Shown: piece after piece, positions 57,466 to 64,000 of the stretch | How the letters are laid out: each line of letters begins with the position of its first letter | Numbering within the stretch: the stretch's first letter is position 1 | Source of the DNA: Bos javanicus | Taxonomy: Eukaryota; Chordata; Mammalia; Artiodactyla; Bovidae | DNA: 64,000 nucleotides | Assembly: GCF_032452875.1 (NCBI RefSeq) | Contig: NC_083885.1 | Location: 60,892,425-60,956,424, forward strand | Direction: 5' to 3' | Position numbers and translations under genes: made by a program | The notes under the pieces: model-generated | Told to the model about the DNA's origin: nothing | The model's input: only the letters and a program-made list of their open reading frames with translations | Databases searched by the model: none

Positions 57466-57678
57466 ATATAGTGTATATTTTAATATTCTGTGTATGTGTG
57501 GTTCCACTGAAGTGTGATGTCCATGAAAACAATATTATCATTATTAGACTTTTATTAGAGTAGGTTTAGCTTCACAGAAAAAATTGAACAGAGGGACAGA
57601 GATCTCTCTCAAACCTCCTGTGCCCACACAGGCATTGCTCCTCCCTGTAGCAAGATACCACACTGAGTGGTACATATA

Positions 57679-58096
57679 TTCAGTTCAGTTCAGTTGCTCA
57701 GTCGTGTCCAACTCTTTGCGATCCCATCAATCACAGCATGCCAGTCTTCCCTGTCCATCACCAACTCCCGGAGTTCACTCAAACTCACGTCCATCCAGCC
57801 ATCTCATCCTCTGTCATCCCCTTCTCTTCCTGCCCCCAATCCTTCCCAACATCAGGGTCTTTTCAAATGAGTCAACTCTTCCCATGAGGTGGCCAAAGTA
57901 CTGGAGTTTCAGCTTCAACTTCAGTCCTTCCAATGAACACCCGGGACTGATCTCCTTTAGGATGGACTGGTTGGATCTCCTTACAGTCCAAGGGACTCTC
58001 AAGAGTCTTCTCCAACACCACAGTTCAAAAGCATCAATTCTTCAGTGCTCAGCTTTCTTCACAGTCCAACTCTCACATCCATACATGACCACTGGA
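57679..58096 (-). mobile_element. BovB 3' end, 5'-truncated
   Basis: Antisense copy 'tattcagttcagttcagttg' to 'ctcacatccatacatgacca'. Confidence 0.9.
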
Positions 58097-58384
58097 ATTA
58101 CTGTTGATGAACCTATATCAATAGGTCACAATCATCCAAAATCTATAGGGTTCATTCTATGGGTTTAGGAGAGCAGTGATCTTGTTTTCCCATTTCATTG
58201 CTGGTGTTCCTAAAAGAATACCTGAATTTGAGAAAAGTTATTAGTAAAAATGGGATGAATGACAAGGATAAAATGACGTACATTGGATTGAGTTGTTTGT
58301 ATTCCCTACTTGCAGAAAAAAAAAAAAAAAAGAATCCAAACTGGGGATTCAAGGAATCTATATTTAGATGATCCTTTCCTGTGG

Positions 58385-58585
58385 TGGGACTTACCTTGTG
58401 GCTCAGTTGGTAAAGAATCTGCTTGCAATGTGGGAGACCTGGGTTCGCTCCCTGGGTTGGGAAGATCCCCTGGGGAAGAAAAAGGCTACCCACTCCAATA
58501 TTCTGGCCTAGAGAATTCCATGGGCTGTATAGTCCATGGGTCCGCAAAGAGTTGGACACGACTGAGTGACTTTCACTTTCACGTT
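58385..58585 (+). mobile_element. Bov-A2 SINE
   Basis: Sense copy 'gggacttaccttgtggctca' to 'gagtgactttcactttcacg'. Confidence 0.87.
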
Positions 58586-58879
58586 TCCTGTGGTGGGTAT
58601 TTAGATAGCAACAGTGACAACAGAGGAGGCTTTAGAGAAACCAGTAAGAAAGTCATTGTCAACTACAAACTGGCACTTACCAAGAGCACTGCCAGTGACT
58701 GAACGAAAAAGGCATTTGCCATCTGCCCCTTCGGAGATTGAACCCAATGCTGCTATAGCTGTTGACCTTCAACAATCTCTGAGGGAGTTCAGGGCACAGT
58801 GAGGCACTCCATGCTCCAGGGAATCTGGTGGGACAGGTCTTCAGATAGTTAGATGTTTTCAAGAACAGATTTTATGAAC

Positions 58880-59085
58880 TCAAGGGCTTCCCTTGTAGCT
58901 CAGTTGGTAAAGAACCTGCCTGCAGTGCAGGAGACATGGGTTCGATCCCTGGGTCTGGAAGATCCCCTGGAGAAGGAAATGGCAACCCACTCCAGTATTC
59001 TTGCCTGGAAAATCTCATGGATAGAGGGGCCTGGTGGGATGCAGTCCATGGGGTCCCAAAGAGTTGGGCACAACTGAACTACTCA
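58880..59085 (+). mobile_element. Bov-A2 SINE
   Basis: Sense copy 'gggcttcccttgtagctcag' to 'gcacaactgaactactcaca'. Confidence 0.88.
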
Positions 59086-59189
59086 CACTTACTTTATGAT
59101 CTCAATCCTTGCATCTCCTCATACCTAAGGAAGCAATAAATCCCTTCATGGTGACATCAGATCTTCATGACTAACAAAATCCTTTTGTA

Positions 59190-61146
59190 AAATGAGTGCT
59201 AAGCTGGGAGGACCCTATGCCCGAAGGGCGGTGGCCAAGAGGAGTTACCCCATGTCCGAGGTCAGGGGCAGCAGCCGGGAGGACCAAACCCACGTCCAAG
59301 GAGCAGTGGCTCGCGGGTGCAGGAGGGCCTAGAGGAGCTATCCCACGTTGAAGGTCAGGAAGGGCAGCAGTGAGGAGATACCCCTCCTCCAAGGTAAGGA
59401 GCAATGGCTGCGCTTTGCTGGAGCAGCCGTGAAGAGATACCCCATGGCCAAGGCAAGAGAAACCCAAGTAAGATGGTAGGTGTTGCAAGAGGGCATCAGA
59501 GGGCAAACACACTGAAACCATACTAACAGGAAACTAGTCAATCTAATCACACTAGGACCACAGCCTTGTTTAACTCAATGAAACTAAGCCATGCCTGTGG
59601 GGCAACCCAAGATGGGTGGGTCATGGTGGAGAGATCTGACAGAATGTGGTCCACTGGAGAAGGGAATGGCAAACCACTTCAGTATTCTTGCCTTGAGGAC
59701 CCCATGAACAGTATGAAAAGGCAAAATGATAGGATACTGAAAGAGAAACTCCCCAGGTCAGTAGGTGGCCAATATGCTACTGGAGATCAGTGGAGAAATA
59801 ACTCCAGAAAGAATGAAGGGATGGAGCCAAAGGAAAAAGAATACCCAGCTGTGGATGTGACTGGTGATAGAAGCAAGGTCCGATGCTGTAAAGAGCAATA
59901 TTGCTAGGAACCTGGAATGTCAGGTCCATGAATCAAGGCAAATTGGAAGTGGTCAAACAAGAGATGGCAAGAGTGAATGTCGACATTCTAGGAATCAGCG
60001 AACTGAAATGGACTGGAATGGGTGAATTTAACTCAGATGACCATTATATCTACTACTGCGGGCAGGAATCCCCCATAAGAAATGGAGTAGCCATCATGGT
60101 CAACAAAAGAGTCCGAAATGCAGTACTTGGATGCAATCTCAAAAACGACAGAATGATCTCTGTTCATTTCCAAGGCAAACCATTCAATAGCACAGTAATC
60201 CAAGTCTATGCCCAAGCAGTAACGCTGAAGAAGCTGAAGTTGAACGGTTCTATGAAGACCTACAAGACCTTTTAGAACTAACACCCAAAAAAGATGTCCT
60301 TTTCATTATAGGGGACTGGAATGCAAAAGTAGGAAGTCAAGAAACACCTGGAGTAACAGGAAAATTTGGCCTTGGAATACGGAATGAAGCAGGGCAAAGG
60401 CTAATAGAGTTTTGCCAAGAAAATGCACTGGTCATAACAAACACTCTCTTCCAACAACACAAGAGAAGACTCTGCACATGGACATCACCAGATGGTCAAC
60501 ACCGAAATCAGATTAATTATATTCTTTGCAGCCAAAGATGGAAAAGCTCTATACAGTCAGCAAAAACAAGACCAGGAGCTGACTGTGGCTCAGACCATGA
60601 ACTCCTTATTGCCAAATTCAGACTTAAATTGAAGAAAGTAGGGAAAACCACTAGACCATTCAGGTATGACCTAAATCAAATCCCTTATGATTATACAGTG
60701 GAAGTGAGAAATAGATTTAAGGGCCTAGATCTGAGAGATAGAGTGCCTGATGAACTATGGAATGAGGTTCATGACATTGTACAGGAGACAGGGATCAAGA
60801 CCATCCCCATGGAAAAGAAATGCAAAAAAAAGCAAAATGGCTGTCTGGGGAGGCCTTACAAATAGCTGTGAAAAGAAGAGAAGCGAAAAGCAAAGGAGAA
60901 AAGGAAAGATATAAGCATCTGAATGCAGAGTTCCAAAGAATAGCAAGAAGAGATAAGAAAGCCTTCCTCAGCGATAAATGCAAAGAAATAGAGGAAAACA
61001 ACAGAATCGGAAAGACTAGAGATCTCTTCAACAAGATTAGAGATACCAAGGGAACATTTCATGCAAAGATGGGCTCGATAAAGGACAGAAATGGTATGGA
61101 CCTAAAGAAGCAGAAGATATTAAGAAGAGGTGGCAAGAATACACAG
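59190..61146 (+). mobile_element. BovB LINE, 5' half with 5' UTR
   Basis: The 5' UTR (about 59190-59750) has repeated 'gaggtcaggggcagcagccg'-like blocks. The endonuclease region follows (GTWNVRS, SELKWTG, GDWNAK, SDHELL motifs in shifted frames), then the linker, stopping at 61146 before the RT. It stops where a minus-strand BovB begins with its 3' tail. Frame breaks include a 1-base loss near 60215 shared with the copy at 63.67 kb. Confidence 0.92.
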
Positions 61147-64000
61147 ATCAGATCACATCAGTAGCTCAGTCATGTCCGACTCTTTGCGACCCCATGAATA
61201 GCAGCATGCCAGGCCTCCCTGTCTATCACCAACTCCCGGAGTTCACCCAGACTCAGGTCCATCGAGTCAGTGATGCCATCCAGCCATCTCATCCTCTGTC
61301 ATCCCCTTCTCCTCCTGCCCCCAATCCCTCCCAGCATCAGAGTGATTGCCAATGAGTCAACTCTTCGCATGAGGTGGCCAAAGTACTGGAGTTTCAGCTT
61401 TAGTATCATTCCTTCCAAAGAAATTCCAGGGCTGATCTCCTTCAGAATGGACTGGTTGGATCTCCTTGCAGTCCAAGGGACTCTCAAGAGTCTTCTCCAA
61501 CCCACCACAGTTTAAAAGCATCAATTCTTCAGCACTCAGCTATCTTCACAGTCCAACTCTCACATCCATACATGACCACAGGAAAAACCATAGCCTTGAC
61601 TAGATGGACCTTTGTTGGCAAAGTAATGTCTCTGCTTTTGAATATGCTATCTAGGTTGGTCAAAACTTTCCTTCCAAGGAGTAAGAATCTTTTAATTTCA
61701 TGGCTGCAGTCACCATCTGCAGTGATTTTGGAGCCCAGACAAATAAAGTCTGACACTGTTTCCACTGTTTCCCCATCTATTTCCCATGAAGTGATGGGAC
61801 CAGATGCCATGATCTTCGTTTTCTGAATGTTGAGCTTTAAGCCAACTTTTTCACTCTCCACTTTCACTTTCATCAAGAGGCTTTTTAGTTCCTCTTCACT
61901 TTCTGCCATAAGGGTGGTGTCATCTGCATATCTGAGGTTATTGATATTTCTCCCGGCAATCTTGATTCCAGCTTGCGTTTCTTCCAGCCCTGCGTTTCTC
62001 ATGATGTACTTTGCATATAAGTTAAATAAACAGGGTGACAATATCCAGCCTTGACGTACTCCTTTTCCTATTTGGAACCAGTCTGTTGTTCCATGTCCAG
62101 TTCTAACTGTTGCTTCCTGACCTGCATACAAATTTCTCAAGAGGCAGATCAGGTGGTCTGGTATTCCCATCTCTTTCAGAATTTTCCACAGTTTATTGTG
62201 ATCCACATACTCAAAGGCTTTGTCATAGTCAATAAAGCAGAAATAGATGTTTTTCTGGAACTCTCCTGCTTTTTCCATGATCCAGCAGATGTTGGCAATT
62301 TGATCTCTGGCTCCTCTGCCTTTTCTAAAACCGTTTTGAACATCTGGAAGTTCAAGGTTCACATATTGCTGAAGCCTGGCTTGGAGAATTTTGAGCATTA
62401 CTTTGCTAGCATGTGAGATGAGTTCAATTTTGTGGTAGTTTGAGCAGCCTTTGGCATTGCCTTTCTTTAGGATTGGAATGAAAACTGACTTTTTCCAGTC
62501 CTGTGGCCACTGCTGAGTTTCCCAAATTTGCTGGCATATTGAGTGCAGCACTTTCACAGCATCATCTTTCAGGATTTGAAAGAGCTCTGGAATTCCATCA
62601 CCTCCACTAGCTTTGTTCGTAGTCATGCTTTCTAAGGCCCACTTGACGTCACATTCCAGGATGTCTGGCTGTAGGTCAGTAATCACACCATCGTGATTAT
62701 CTGGGTCATGAAGATCTTTTCTGTACAGTTCTGTGTATTCTTGCCATCTCTTCTCAATATCTTCTGCTTCTGTTAGGTCCATACCATTTCTGTCCTTTAT
62801 CGAGCCCATCTTTGCATGAAATGTTCCCTTGGTATCTCTAATCTTGTTGAAGAGATCTCTAGTCTTTCCGATTCTGTTGTTTTCCTCTATTTCTTTGCAT
62901 TTATCGCTGAGGAAGGCTTTCTTATCTCTTCTTGCTATTCTTTGGAACTCTGCATTCAGATGCTTATATCTTTCCTTTTCTCCTTTGCTTTTCGCTTCTC
63001 TTCTTTTCACAGCTATTTGTAAGGCCTCCCCAGACAGCCATTTTGCTTTTTTTGCATTTCTTTTCCATGGGGATGGTCTTGATCCCTGTCTCCTGTACAA
63101 TGTCATGAACCTCATTCCATAGTTCATCAGGCACTCTATCTCTCAGATCTAGGCCCTTAAATCTATTTCTCACTTCCACTGTATAATCATAAGGGATTTG
63201 ATTTAGGTCATACCTGAATGGTCTAGTGGTTTTCCCTACTTTCTTCAATTTAAGTCTGAATTTGGCAATAAGGAGTTCATGGTCTGAGCCACAGTCAGCT
63301 CCCTGTCTTATTTTTGTTGACTGTATAGAGCTTCTCCATCTTTGGCTGCAAAGAATATAATCAATCTGATTTCGGTGTTGACCATCTGGTGATGTCCATG
63401 TGTAGAGTCTTCTCTTGTGTTGTTGGAAGAGGGTGTTTGCTATGACCAGTGCATTTTCTTGGTGAAACTCTATTAGCCTTTGCCCTGCTTCATTCCGTAT
63501 TCCAAGGCCAAATTTTCCTGTTACTCCAGGTGTTTCTTGACTTCCTACTTTTGCATTCCAGTCCCCTATAATGAAAAGGACATCTTTTTTGGGTGTTAGT
63601 TCTAAAAGGTCTTGTAGGTCTTCATAGAACCGTTCAACTTCAGCTTCTTCAGCGTTACTGCTTGGGCATAGACTTGGATTACTGTGCTATTGAATGGTTT
63701 GCCTTGGAAATGAACAGAGATCATTCTGTCGTTTTTGAGATTGCATCCAAGTACTGCATTTCGGACTCTTTTGTTGACCATGATGGCTACTCCATTTCTT
63801 ATGGGGGATTCCTGCCCGCAGTAGTAGATATAATGGTCATCTGAGTTAAATTCACCCATTCCAGTCCATTTCAGTTCGCTGATTCCTAGAATGTCGACAT
63901 TCACTCTTGCCATCTCTTGTTTGACCACTTCCAATTTGCCTTGATTCATGGACCTGACATTCCAGGTTCCTAGCAATATTGCTCTTTACAGCATCGGACC
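59878..64000. repeat. Large inverted repeat made of two head-to-head BovB 5' halves
   Basis: The plus strand of 59878-61146 matches the minus strand of 62731-64000. Arms are about 1.27 kb with only scattered differences, and the loop is about 1.58 kb. The match continues up to the last base, so the true arms are probably longer. Confidence 0.85.
61147..64000 (-). mobile_element. BovB LINE, near full length, runs off window
   Basis: Antisense copy from its 3' tail ('atcagatcacatcagtagct' at 61147) through RT (YADD near 61.92 kb), linker and endonuclease to the window end. A 532-codon frame (61529-63127) spans the linker and almost all of the RT. The endonuclease part is out of frame, so the element is not intact. 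Confidence 0.93.

Overview
The window looks like nuclear DNA of a pecoran ruminant, most likely a bovid. It is packed with BovB (RTE-class) LINE copies, Bov-tA/Bov-A2 SINEs, tRNA-Glu-derived SINEs (CHR-2/SINE2 type) and ruminant-type L1 3' ends, and its genes have introns with GT-AG splice sites. No bacterial, organellar or CRISPR-like feature is present. Species and chromosome cannot be fixed from the sequence alone. The KRAB zinc-finger gene resembles those of clusters like human 19q13, but that is inference.

Two protein-coding genes can be assembled, both on the minus strand. (1) A KRAB-C2H2 zinc-finger gene: a CpG-island promoter (about 22.8-24.0 kb), a probable untranslated exon (21687-21758), an exon carrying the ATG (18365-18449), a KRAB-A exon (14661-14787) and one large finger exon (10903-12218). 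The joined reading frame is 483 codons with 11 intact fingers, a decayed twelfth finger and a frameshifted tail. (2) A cationic amino acid transporter most like CAT-3 (SLC7A3-like): 11 coding exons between 31652 and 37085, all with GT-AG junctions, joining into 626 codons without a break. It has introns, so it is not a processed retrocopy. It carries Gln where CAT proteins have a conserved Glu in the third membrane segment.

The rest is mobile DNA in layers. 0-10.9 kb: BovB, SINEs, a probable solo LTR and one arm of an inverted duplication. 10.9-24 kb: the zinc-finger gene, whose introns hold an LTR split by a BovB. 24-31.6 kb: L1, SINE and BovB, with the second arm of the inverted duplication (25.6-27.8 kb). 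31.6-37.1 kb: the transporter gene. 37-59 kb: dense nested SINE/LINE insertions, several with readable target-site duplications, plus an LTR near 45.3-45.8 kb; no gene was recognised. 59-64 kb: two BovB copies head to head form an inverted repeat whose arms (about 1.27 kb or more) are nearly identical and run off the window end.

The two genes are not known to act together. The KRAB protein is expected to be a nuclear DNA-binding repressor, and the transporter a plasma-membrane carrier or a derivative of one. Coordinates of repeats are approximate (usually within 10-20 bases) unless a target-site duplication is quoted.
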